Shown here in pieces: positions 54,054-62,454 of a stretch of DNA of 64,000 nucleotides. Source of the DNA: an uncultured Collinsella sp. (GTDB lineage Bacteria > Actinomycetota > Coriobacteriia > Coriobacteriales > Coriobacteriaceae); the NCBI GenBank assembly GCA_902494245.1, contig CABUSR010000001.1, forward strand, positions 1 through 64,000, in the 5' to 3' direction. Below the pieces are notes generated by a model. It was not told the DNA's origin and did not search any database. It worked only from the letters and a program-made list of their open reading frames with translations. Made by a program: the position numbers and the translations under genes. Position 1 is the stretch's first letter, and each line of letters starts with the position of its first letter.

Positions 54054-56354
54054 ATGTTCGCTGCCGCCATCTCGCTCGTCGGTCTTGCGGCGACCGTCTA
54101 CCTTGTCTTGCGCGAGGCCAAGGCCATTCGCGCTCAGTCGGGCACCGTTGCCAAAAGCGCTCTTGGGTGGAGCATCGCCTTCGGCCTGTTCCAGGTCTTT
54201 TTGACTATTTGGGGCGCCGTGGGCCTCGTCGCTCAAAACGAGCCGCTCGCCTTTGTGATGCTCATCCTGACCAACGCCATCCTCACCGGCTGCGCTTGGG
54301 CCAGCATCGCACGCGACCGCATCGCCCCGCGCGTCTTTGCGTTCGCCGCGCCCGACGCCCCCGCCCCCACCGGCAAGCTCGCCCGCCTGCGCGGCGCCTT
54401 TGTGGGCAAACCGCTCGTCGCCGCCGTCCTGTGCCTGCTGCTCGCCGGCGTCTTTGCGCTGCTGGGCATGGAGGTCTCGTCCAACCACGACTTTACTTGG
54501 GTCTACCCCCTATGCATCCTGCTCGAGTGGGCCATCATCACCACGCTCATGGTCGGCCTGTTCTTCCTGTTCCAGCGCCACGGCGCAGCTTCCGCGGTCC
54601 TGGCCTTTGCCCTCTTTGTCCTGGGCATTGCCGAGTTCTTCGTCATCACGTTTAAATCCATGCCCATCCAGCCGGGAGACCTTTCGGCCATCTCCACCGC
54701 CGCCGCGGTCGCCGGCACCGGCTACACCTTCTCGATCTCGCTGTTCTGCGTGCTGTCCATGGGCTTTACCGCCATCGCCATGCTGCTGTGCGAGTACGCC
54801 GGCCTGGTAGCACCGCACCGTCAGAAGGGTGCCGCCAACGCCAAGCGTATGCTGCTCACCAACCTGCTCGTCGCCGTGCTGTGCCTGGGCGGTGTGACCG
54901 CACACGTCACGCTTATCGACTACTACAACACCCTCGGCATCACCGTCTACACCTGGCGCCCGCTCGAGAGCTACTGGCGCGAGGGCTACCTGCCTGCCTT
55001 TATTAGTGCGGCGCAGTCCATCAAGCCGCCCAAACCCGCCGACTACTCCGTCGACGATGCCAAGGCCACGCTCAAAAAGTACGCCAAGGCCTACGACAAG
55101 TCCGACGCGGCCAAGAGCGACGAGCGCGCCGCCGCAAAGGAGCAGTTCGACAGCGAGAAGCCCACGGTCATCGCCATCATGAACGAGACCTTCTCGGATC
55201 TGTCGATCTACCAGAACATGCGCGCCGGCTACGAGGGCCCGCAGTACTTTAAGAGCCTGTCCAACTGCCTCAGCCGCGGCAAGCTCTACGTGAGCGCCTA
55301 CGGCGGCGGCACCGCCAATACCGAGTTTGAGTTTATGACCGGCAACTCCATGGCCAACCTGGGCTCGGGTGTGTACCCCTACACCATCTACAACATGGAA
55401 ACGACCGGGAATCTGGCAGAGCAGTTCAAGTCGCTCGGATATTCCACCACGGCCATGCACCCCAACCACGCGACCAACTGGAACCGCGAGAACGTCTACA
55501 AGGACTTTGGCTTTGACCAGTTCCTGTCCATCAACGACTTCCAGGGAGCCGACACCCTGCGCGGCATGGTGACCGACCAGGCTACCTACGACAAGATTCT
55601 CGAGTTGCTCGACCAGAACGCCGATCCGCAGTTTATCTTCGACGTGACCATGCAGAACCACTCGGGCTACGACACGGGCCTGCTGCCGGTCGACAAGCAG
55701 ATGCATCTCAACATCGACACAACCGACCTGGACGCCAAGACCGTTGAGGACGGCACGCTGTCCGATGTCGACGAGTACGTCTCGTGCATCGAGCAGTCCG
55801 ACCAGGCGCTTCGTTACTTCCTCAACGCCCTGAGCAAACTCGATCGCAAGGTGGTCGTGGTGTTCTGGGGCGACCACCAGCCGTTCTTCCCGTCCAAGTT
55901 CAACGACAAGTGGTTTACCGACGAGGACGATGCCACCCACCAGGAGCGCTTGTGGCAGACCGACTACATCATCTGGGCCAACTACGACGTTGCCGGCTGC
56001 GACCAGACAAGCGAGGTCGACGACCTGTCCACTAACTACCTGTCTACCCAGCTGATGCAGCTGATCGGCGCACCGCTGACCGACTACCAGAAAGCGCACA
56101 TGACGCTGCGTAAGTCGCTGCCCGCTATCAACTCCGTGGGCTACGAGGACGCCAGCCTGCGCTGGGCGCTCTCCTCCAACGTCACCGGTGACGACGCTGC
56201 TGCCGCAGCCGCCACCAAAGCGCGCGAGGATTACGCCAAGATGCAATACTACGAGATGTTCCGCGACGGCAAGAACGTGTACACCGAGCACTTCCAGACC
56301 GAGGCCAACGAGACCGACCCCAACCTGGCGCCGGGTACGACCAAGATTAAGTAG
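54054..56354 (+). CDS. LtaS/MdoB-family phosphoglycerol transferase
   Basis: Membrane enzyme of 766 residues that adds phosphoglycerol units, probably to lipoteichoic acid or a glycolipid. Multiple N-terminal helices (residues about 1-330) precede an extracellular sulfatase-fold domain: VIAIMNETFSDLS (metal-binding Glu), the nucleophilic threonine in YGGGTANTEFEF, MHPNHATNWNR and VVVFWGDHQPF. An unusual lysine- and aspartate-rich linker (residues about 335-370) joins the two. The start at 54054 follows GAGGAG. It precedes the left boundary of the repeat-flanked surface gene. Confidence 0.92.
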   Translation: MFAAAISLVGLAATVYLVLREAKAIRAQSGTVAKSALGWSIAFGLFQVFLTIWGAVGLVAQNEPLAFVMLILTNAILTGCAWASIARDRIAPRVFAFAAPDAPAPTGKLARLRGAFVGKPLVAAVLCLLLAGVFALLGMEVSSNHDFTWVYPLCILLEWAIITTLMVGLFFLFQRHGAASAVLAFALFVLGIAEFFVITFKSMPIQPGDLSAISTAAAVAGTGYTFSISLFCVLSMGFTAIAMLLCEYAGLVAPHRQKGAANAKRMLLTNLLVAVLCLGGVTAHVTLIDYYNTLGITVYTWRPLESYWREGYLPAFISAAQSIKPPKPADYSVDDAKATLKKYAKAYDKSDAAKSDERAAAKEQFDSEKPTVIAIMNETFSDLSIYQNMRAGYEGPQYFKSLSNCLSRGKLYVSAYGGGTANTEFEFMTGNSMANLGSGVYPYTIYNMETTGNLAEQFKSLGYSTTAMHPNHATNWNRENVYKDFGFDQFLSINDFQGADTLRGMVTDQATYDKILELLDQNADPQFIFDVTMQNHSGYDTGLLPVDKQMHLNIDTTDLDAKTVEDGTLSDVDEYVSCIEQSDQALRYFLNALSKLDRKVVVVFWGDHQPFFPSKFNDKWFTDEDDATHQERLWQTDYIIWANYDVAGCDQTSEVDDLSTNYLSTQLMQLIGAPLTDYQKAHMTLRKSLPAINSVGYEDASLRWALSSNVTGDDAAAAAATKAREDYAKMQYYEMFRDGKNVYTEHFQTEANETDPNLAPGTTKIK

Positions 56355-56381
56355 CTGCTAGCTGCTGAGCCACAACTGAAA

Positions 56382-56511
56382 CGTCTGTCCAGGCGGAGGC
56401 ATATAAGGTTCCCTGCTCGGACAGTCCTGCGCAAGACGAAGGCCACATTAAGTGGCCTTCTTTGCGTGCGGAACTCGCGATGAACCTTATATGCCTCCGC
56501 CTGGACAGACG
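56382..56511. repeat. Left boundary stem-loop: 30-bp perfect inverted repeat around a 70-base core
   Basis: Positions 56382-56411 (starting CGTCTGTCCAGGCGGAGGCA) are the exact reverse complement of 56482-56511. The 70-base core (56412-56481) contains GAAGGCCAC-ATTAA-GTGGCCTTC. The reverse complement of this core is almost identical to the core at 61651-61719, but the arms differ. It lies 28 bases past the stop of the LtaS-like gene. Confidence 0.9.
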
Positions 56512-56565
56512 CCCTGATGTTGGGGCGTGGCTTGTCTTGGGTGTATCGCCGAACATATATAAGTT

Positions 56566-56600
56566 GAAGGCCACGTTATGTGGCCTTCTTTGTTTGCGGA
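56566..56600. repeat. Partial third copy of the boundary core
   Basis: GAAGGCCAC-GTTAT-GTGGCCTTC followed by TTTG...GCGGAA repeats the central and right part of the core at 56412-56481, without 30-bp arms. It runs directly into the first unit of the hairpin array. Confidence 0.7.
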
Positions 56601-56838
56601 AAGTGTGTCCCGGAATTCTTGTCTGGAATGGGATGCAGTTTCCGCTTGGGACCCGATTGGGAAAGTGTGTCCCACTATTCAGCTGGATTCCGGGATGTAT
56701 TTTCCGGTTGAGGCTCGTTGGGAAAGTGCGTCCCACTTTGGGGGCTGATTCTGGGACGTGGTTTCCGGTTGGCTCTCATTGGGAAAGTTCATCCCATTTC
56801 TCGGCCTAATTATGGGACGCAGTTTCCGCTTGCGGAGT
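56596..56838. repeat. Left hairpin array, four units of 61-62 bases
   Basis: Units start at 56597, 56659, 56720 and 56781. Each reads GGGAAA-N-TGCGTCCCA, a 16-base loop related to CTTTGAGGGCTGATTC, then TGGGACGCA-N-TTTCC, followed by about 13 more variable bases. Each unit can fold into a hairpin of about 15 bp. Changes in one arm are largely matched in the other, often as G-U pairs. Same orientation as the right array. Confidence 0.85.
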
Positions 56839-56901
56839 CTCCACTCAACAGAAAACCCGGGTGGCCTGTTTTTTTGGGTTGTCGATATGTTCGACTGGCT
56901 A

Positions 56902-59900
56902 CTAGTGGGTCTTGCGGCGCTTGATCAGCATGATGAGGGCTATCACTACGAGCGTTGCTCCCGCTGCTGCTGCGGTGGCGACTAGGGCGAATGTTTGGTC
57001 ACCGGTGTTTGCGAGGTTCTTCGCTGTGGTCGTAGTCTTGACCTTGGTGTCGGTCTTAGCTCCGTTGTCGGACTTGGGCTTGTCCGGGTTCGTCGGGGTC
57101 TCAGGAGTCTCGGGGTCCTTTGAGCCTTCGGAATCGGTTGGGCCGGCGGTGTTTACCAGCGTATGGTCCAGGAACTTCTTGGCGCCCGCACTTGCCTGTG
57201 AGAACAGGCGGCGCGTGCGGATCGGGGTGGCGTTCACCGTTGTGGGCGCCGTCTCCTCGGCCTCGATATTCACGAGCGTCGTGCCGGTGTCGAGGCCCAC
57301 GTCGTTGTATCCCACGTGGCAGTAATACTGCGCACCGTCATCGTCTGCGGTCAGGTCAATCTCGAGCTTTGAGGCCGTTCCAGCCGCGAGGTTGCCATCG
57401 GCACCCACGAGCTTAAACTCTGTCTCGCCGCGGCCCTTGCGGTACCACATATAGGTCGGTGCCAGCCCTGTTTCGCTATCGTCGGCACCGAGTTGCTTCA
57501 CATGGCCAATCGCCGAGAGCGTCAGGTGACTTCCCGCCGTGCGCTCAACCGAAGAGTCGCATCCAAGATCCGACCCCTCCGCAGCATCCGCCGCAGGTCC
57601 GCTCACGGTCATCGTCATGCCATCGGGCATGGTCTTGACCGTGATGATTGCCGAGCGAATACCTGTTTCGGTCGTGGATCCATTCTTAACGGCGGCGATG
57701 GCGAATCGATACTCCGTATTGGGCTGCAGCCCATCCCACTTGAGCGAGGTCTGCGTGTTGTCGGCAATCTTCCAGCTATTGACGACCGCATCCGCCGCAT
57801 TGCTCTGCAGCATGCCCACGCCGTAGCTAAAGCCACTCTTGTTTGCGAGTACATCGTCCCAGCTAAACGTAACGCTGGTCGAATCGACGGCGTTTGCCGT
57901 AAAGCCCGTCACGGCCGGCGCGTCGGGCATCTCGACGTCCTTAACGTCATAGCCCACGATCCAGAACTGGTCGGTGTCCTTGGTGCCGAGCTTGTCGCCC
58001 GAGTCTGCCTCGAACTTGTCGACATCCACCGCGTTGACGCCCAGACGCCACACAAAACCGTACTTGCCCTGCGCGACCTCGGGCAGGTTGTCGACGGTGC
58101 CGCCGTATTCGGTCGATTCACTCGAGGAGTTACCCGTAGTAAAGCCGGCGTTGGCACCAAAGCACAGGCCGCCAAACAACTCGTGCTTTGCGAGCTTCGC
58201 GCCCATGACAACGCTGCCGTTCAGCGTCAAGCCGAGCTCGAGCTCCTGCTCCTTGCCCTCCTCGACTTCGATGGTCTGCTCAATGCTCGCCCCCGACTGC
58301 GCGGCGGCGCCGTTAAACCCATCGTGCGTGTAGGCGCGCGTTACGCCAGGCTTGCCCAGGCCAAAGGAATCCCCAACGGGAGTCTCGCCGTTGAGCGTCG
58401 TTTGATAGGTTCCGGGTTCTCCCGACCGGTTGGTCAAAAAGTAGCTGAGCGGCGTCATATTGTGCTGTTTGGCAATGCGGTCATAGGCCTCGACATTAAC
58501 GACCGAGGTCTGCGCGCCGAGCGACACGGGCGCCGCCATCACGCCCTTGCCACCAGTTTCCTCATTTTCGATCTCATACTCGTAATAGACCATCGGAATC
58601 GTGTAGAGCACGGCCTTGTCACCCTCGCCGGCATGCGACTCATAGCTTACGCTTGCGCTGACCGTGCGCTCGCTCCGGTAGTCATAGCATCCCTCGGCGG
58701 CAAAATCGACTGAAGCATTCATCGCGACCAGGGGCGGACCGGTCTGCACCTCGACGGCAACGCCCAACTCGGCGCCAATGGTATAGCCCTGGGATGTCCC
58801 CGTGCCCTTTTCCTCTCCGTATGACGTGCCGCCCAACACCAGATAGCCGTATGCCTGCTCCAGATCCTCAACATAGGGCGCATCCTGCAGCACGGCAAGC
58901 ACGCGCGGGTTGGTATAGACCTTGTAGCGGTCCTTGTACGTGATCTTGACGCTGTCGTTGTCGACATCGGGCAGCGCGAGCGAGATAAATGTGCCGTAGG
59001 TAGTGCCGCGACGGTTGCTCTCGCTAATCACCTGCTCCTCGCCGCGGCGCACCTTTCCGTTCTCGTCGAGCGAAAAATGCGAGGCGGTCATCCAATAGTA
59101 GTCATCGTTCTTGCGCAGGTCCTCGTCGCGGTGCTTGCCCACCACGGCGATAAAGCTCTCGTTATAGCGGTCCGAACCCGAGACGCTGCCCGCCTTGACG
59201 TCGCTGATCCACACCTGCTCTATACCCTTGTGGTCATGCTTGTTGCTGCTGTTGTATTGCTGACCGCTCATGCTCATGGTTCCGACCATGGACCCCAAGC
59301 CCTGAGCCCCGCTCTGTGCCGTGTTGCAGGCAAAGTCGCGGAACACATCGCCGCCCACGAGCACCTCGTCGACCGCCAGCTGCTCGGACAGGCCGTCAAG
59401 GTTGGCAGTGGCAAGGGCAATAGGCGCCAAGGTGCACGGATAGCGCTTATCCTGAGCGCTATCCTTCCATGCGCTGTTGGGCACATGCATCAGCCCATAG
59501 GAGGCGAGGAGCCCGTCTCTGTATTCCTTGCAATCGGAAAGCTTGAACTCGCCAGACTCCGAGTCAAAATACGCGTAGCGGTACAGCGCGCCGTACAGCC
59601 CCTTGCTGCCGTCAGAAGCGCCGTAATCAAAAGCGCTGCGTTGCCAGTCATAGCCCGCAAGAATAAGGCCCGTGACGGTTTCACCCGTCTTCTTTCCTTC
59701 TTCATCGTAGGCGGCAAACGTGCCGAACGTCGCATTCGCAGCGACCATGGTCTTGCCGTTCGCGGAGAGGGAGATTGCGCCCGCGTCGCCCAGAGCATCG
59801 ACATGGACGAGCGCACCCTTGGATGCATCCCACGAAAACAGCTCGCAATGCGTCGACTTATCAATATTCTTCTTGCCGTAGGGTGCCGAGACCACGATGG

Positions 59901-60990
59901 CGAGGTCATCGCAAAAATCGCGATCGAGGTCGCCGGCCGCTAGCGAAACGACAGGAGCTGACTGAAGCTGCGTCCAGGAGTCGTTCCCGCCCTTGTTGTG
60001 CGTGGTGTAGTCCGCGGCGTTACCGGCATCGATCTTGACGACGCTTTGCTTCCAGTTGCCGCCCTCCAAGTCATACATGTCGACTACAGCCTTGCGCACG
60101 CCGTTCTCGTCGACATAGCAGCCCGCGTAGACAAAAAGCTCGTCGACGCCGTCGCCATCGACATCGCCCGCCTCGACATCAAAGACGGCGTCGTGCTCTT
60201 GCAGGTAACCGGCATCCAGGTACTTAAAACGGCCTTCGTACATCATATTAGTGTTGACCGTCACCGGCAGGTGTGTGTCGAGAGTGCGCGTACGCCCGTT
60301 GCTAAACGAGTAGAGGACCAGCTCAACCTTTCCGGCGTATGACTTGCCGTCAATCGTCGTGGAGGAACTGTCGCCGTAGGCACGGAGCTCGGCAACGCGG
60401 CTCTTTTTGCCCGTGCTGGCGTCGCTGCAGAACTCAACACTCGTGGCGTGAATGCCCGAGAAACCGTTGTTGTCGTTGGCGAGTACTGTTGAGGACTCAT
60501 TGTTGCTTAGGTACGACCAGGTGCCGCCACCGTAGTCGCTATGCTTGTAGAGATCGCTGTTCGTATCGAAGTTGTTGACGTTTTGCCAGAACTTTGCGGC
60601 GCCCCACACACTTCCATAGCCATCGGTGAGTTTGCTGCTGCCGCCAATGTCACCGCGCTCGACGTTCTCGAGCTTGTCGCGCAGAGTGTAGCGATTGCCA
60701 TGGCTACCGTTAGCTGCCATATAGACCTCGCTGCGCGTGGCAAACGTCGTGGGGGTATCAGTGGAATAGGGGCCAACGGTATCGGCCGGAATGTCCTCGC
60801 TCGTGCCCAGACCCAGGGCTTGATAATCCTGCTCGGCCATATCGGTGATTGCGGGCGCGTCTGCCGCCTGGGCAACCTGGGGCGTGGCCGTGAAGCAGGC
60901 GACGCTCGTGGCGATCAACGCAGCAAGCGCCGCCGTCCCAACAAGCGGGATTTTCGACAGCCTACGGATACGGGGGTGTGGAACGTACAT
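56902..60990 (-). CDS. Large sortase-anchored surface protein with VCBS-like, FN3 and Ig-like parts
   Basis: I do not recognise the whole protein (1362 residues). A signal peptide ends near residue 43 (TPQVAQAA). The N-terminal half has calcium-loop repeats of the FG-GAP/VCBS kind (GDVDGDGVDELFV at about 276, GDLDRDFCDDLAIV at about 354), suggesting a beta-propeller. A central region (about 730-1020) of beta-rich, Ser/Gly-rich sequence has no family I know. A fibronectin type III domain (about 1022-1121) and an Ig-like domain (about 1150-1245, ending DDDGAQYYCHVGYND) follow, then a Pro/Lys/Asp-rich spacer, an LANTG sortase motif (about 1326), a membrane helix and KRRK. The start at 60990 follows AGCGAGG. 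Adhesin or host-binding function is inferred. Repeat arrays enclose the gene. Confidence 0.88.
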   Translation of the reverse strand: MYVPHPRIRRLSKIPLVGTAALAALIATSVACFTATPQVAQAADAPAITDMAEQDYQALGLGTSEDIPADTVGPYSTDTPTTFATRSEVYMAANGSHGNRYTLRDKLENVERGDIGGSSKLTDGYGSVWGAAKFWQNVNNFDTNSDLYKHSDYGGGTWSYLSNNESSTVLANDNNGFSGIHATSVEFCSDASTGKKSRVAELRAYGDSSSTTIDGKSYAGKVELVLYSFSNGRTRTLDTHLPVTVNTNMMYEGRFKYLDAGYLQEHDAVFDVEAGDVDGDGVDELFVYAGCYVDENGVRKAVVDMYDLEGGNWKQSVVKIDAGNAADYTTHNKGGNDSWTQLQSAPVVSLAAGDLDRDFCDDLAIVVSAPYGKKNIDKSTHCELFSWDASKGALVHVDALGDAGAISLSANGKTMVAANATFGTFAAYDEEGKKTGETVTGLILAGYDWQRSAFDYGASDGSKGLYGALYRYAYFDSESGEFKLSDCKEYRDGLLASYGLMHVPNSAWKDSAQDKRYPCTLAPIALATANLDGLSEQLAVDEVLVGGDVFRDFACNTAQSGAQGLGSMVGTMSMSGQQYNSSNKHDHKGIEQVWISDVKAGSVSGSDRYNESFIAVVGKHRDEDLRKNDDYYWMTASHFSLDENGKVRRGEEQVISESNRRGTTYGTFISLALPDVDNDSVKITYKDRYKVYTNPRVLAVLQDAPYVEDLEQAYGYLVLGGTSYGEEKGTGTSQGYTIGAELGVAVEVQTGPPLVAMNASVDFAAEGCYDYRSERTVSASVSYESHAGEGDKAVLYTIPMVYYEYEIENEETGGKGVMAAPVSLGAQTSVVNVEAYDRIAKQHNMTPLSYFLTNRSGEPGTYQTTLNGETPVGDSFGLGKPGVTRAYTHDGFNGAAAQSGASIEQTIEVEEGKEQELELGLTLNGSVVMGAKLAKHELFGGLCFGANAGFTTGNSSSESTEYGGTVDNLPEVAQGKYGFVWRLGVNAVDVDKFEADSGDKLGTKDTDQFWIVGYDVKDVEMPDAPAVTGFTANAVDSTSVTFSWDDVLANKSGFSYGVGMLQSNAADAVVNSWKIADNTQTSLKWDGLQPNTEYRFAIAAVKNGSTTETGIRSAIITVKTMPDGMTMTVSGPAADAAEGSDLGCDSSVERTAGSHLTLSAIGHVKQLGADDSETGLAPTYMWYRKGRGETEFKLVGADGNLAAGTASKLEIDLTADDDGAQYYCHVGYNDVGLDTGTTLVNIEAEETAPTTVNATPIRTRRLFSQASAGAKKFLDHTLVNTAGPTDSEGSKDPETPETPTNPDKPKSDNGAKTDTKVKTTTTAKNLANTGDQTFALVATAAAAGATLVVIALIMLIKRRKTH

Positions 60991-61059
60991 GAGGGACCTC
61001 GCTTTATTCGAGTGGAGTGGACTCATTTTTACAAATGATACGTCCGATGCCCGATATCA

Positions 61060-61095
61060 CGTGTCTCATTTTCGCCAACGGCGTGTCTCATTTTT
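61060..61095 (-). promoter_or_regulatory. Two direct repeats of GTGTCTCATTTT upstream of the surface gene
   Basis: CGTGTCTCATTTT occurs at 61061-61073 and 61082-61094, about 21 bases apart, or two helical turns. They lie about 70-105 bases upstream of the start codon, where an activator would bind. A TATCAT-like -10 box is seen at about 61038-61033 on the minus strand; no good -35 box was found, which fits an activator-dependent promoter. Tentative. Confidence 0.4.
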
Positions 61096-61111
61096 GAGAA
61101 TCCGAGATGCC

Positions 61112-61570
61112 GCGGAAATCTTATCCCAGCTCAAAGGCCATTTCTGGGATGTATTTTCCGTCGAGTGCCTCATCGGGAAACTGCATCCCATTTCAAGCGT
61201 CGATTCCGGGATGCATTTTCCCCTTAGACCCTCAACCGGAAACCGCATCCCACTTTGAGCGCAAATTCCGGGACGCATTTTCCGCTTGAGCCTCATTGGG
61301 AAACGGCGTCCCACTTTGAGGGCTGATTGTGGGATGCATTTTCCGGTTTTGCTCTCATTGGGAAAATGCATCCCGTTTCTTGACCGAATAATGGGACGCA
61401 ATTTCCCGTTGGAGCGCCTTTGGGAAAGTGTGTCCCGCTTCGACCGCCCAGAGTGGGATGCACTTTCCGCAAAGCACCTCAACGGGAAACTACGTCCCAT
61501 TCCAAAGGCAAATTCCGGGACGCATTTTTCGAAAGCCTGCCCATCCGGAAAGCCCGTCCCACTTTGGACG
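61112..61570. repeat. Right hairpin array, eight units of 61-62 bases
   Basis: Units of the same design and orientation as the left array follow each other without gaps, starting near 61112; the last, at 61546, has lost its right arm. Arms read GGGAAA...GTCCCA and TGGGA(C/T)GCA...TTTCC; the outermost bases are the most conserved, the loops vary more, and the 12-14 bases between units are the most variable. No gene is seen in 61027-61791. Confidence 0.85.
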
Positions 61571-61620
61571 CATCCGGGCACGGAACCATCGACCTATCAG
61601 GCCTACCATCAATAAAGAGG

Positions 61621-61749
61621 CGTCCTCCCGGACGGCGGGGCACGAAGTTCATCGCGAGTTCCGCACGCAAAGAAGGCCACTTAATGTGGCCTTCGTCTTG
61701 CGCAGGACTGTAGAGCAGGGAACTTCGTGCCCCGACGCCCGGGAGGACG
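61621..61749. repeat. Right boundary stem-loop: 30-bp inverted repeat around a 69-base core
   Basis: Positions 61621-61650 (starting CGTCCTCCCGGACGGCGGGG) pair with 61720-61749 with two mismatches. The core (61651-61719) matches the reverse complement of the core at 56412-56481 except for about two or three bases near one end. The arms are only about 60 percent identical to those of the left element, yet are paired within each element. Confidence 0.9.
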
Positions 61750-61791
61750 TTTCATTTAGAAAGATGGACCGACCGCCGTCAGCGATGGGAG

Positions 61792-62343
61792 CTACTCCCC
61801 CAGCACGGCCTTTTTGGCGGCTGCAGCCATGTTGTCCAGATCTTCCTTGGTGGGATGGTCCTTCGCGGCAACCCAGTTGTCGAGCAGCATCTTAAATCGG
61901 GCGTTTTCGGGATCCTGCTCAAGCATTGCCTCGTAGCGCTGCTTGACGGCGGGACCCATCTTGCCTTGGCACATCGCCCAGCCCGCAAGCTCGGCATCGT
62001 TGGCCAAATTGGAGGTCACGCGATTGATAATCTGCTGATAATAGCTCTGGTCGGCGCCAAAACCGCAGGTGCCAAACAGGAAGACGCGCTTACCGTGCAA
62101 GGCAGAAAGCAACGTCGCGACCGAAGGCGTGCACGCGCCCTTGTCGCACCAAAAACCGACGAGCACCGTGTCGGCCGCGCAGGCGCCCTGCGCCTCGAGC
62201 GCAACCTGATCTGCATCCGCATCGTCGCTCAACGCCGCGGCATGGACAAACTCAACACCCGCAGCCTGCAGAGCGCGCTTGATCGCGCCCGAAACCATCC
62301 TGGTATTACCGCTCTTGCTGTTAACCACCAAAGAGCACGTCAT
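61792..62343 (-). CDS. Flavodoxin-like protein
   Basis: The 183-residue protein has the FMN phosphate-binding loop NSKSGNTRMVSGAI near the N-terminus and a flavodoxin-type second loop (LVGFWCDKGACTPS), followed by FLFGTCGFGADQSYYQQII. This matches the group of longer flavodoxins with a cysteine-containing loop found in gut anaerobes; partners may be reductases not encoded here. The C-terminal 45 residues are helical and extend beyond typical flavodoxin. The start is the ATG at 62343; a GTG two codons earlier is possible. Confidence 0.82.
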   Translation of the reverse strand: MTCSLVVNSKSGNTRMVSGAIKRALQAAGVEFVHAAALSDDADADQVALEAQGACAADTVLVGFWCDKGACTPSVATLLSALHGKRVFLFGTCGFGADQSYYQQIINRVTSNLANDAELAGWAMCQGKMGPAVKQRYEAMLEQDPENARFKMLLDNWVAAKDHPTKEDLDNMAAAAKKAVLGE

Positions 62344-62454
62344 AGTCACGTTGCCTCGTTTCCCCCAAAACTAAAGCCACTAATGCAATTTATTAGATGA
62401 ATATCTTAGTACTAACGACGCAGATGTAAACCATCTGCCGCCAATCGGCAGCCC

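Noticed and set aside
61112..61570. CRISPR array
   Set aside because: The units are whole hairpins with imperfect, co-varying arms and no identical repeat separated by unique spacers of fixed length; no cas genes are present.
56382..61749. Diversity-generating retroelement as the source of the differing arms
   Set aside because: There is no reverse transcriptase, template repeat or variable repeat in a coding region; the variation is in non-coding paired arms.
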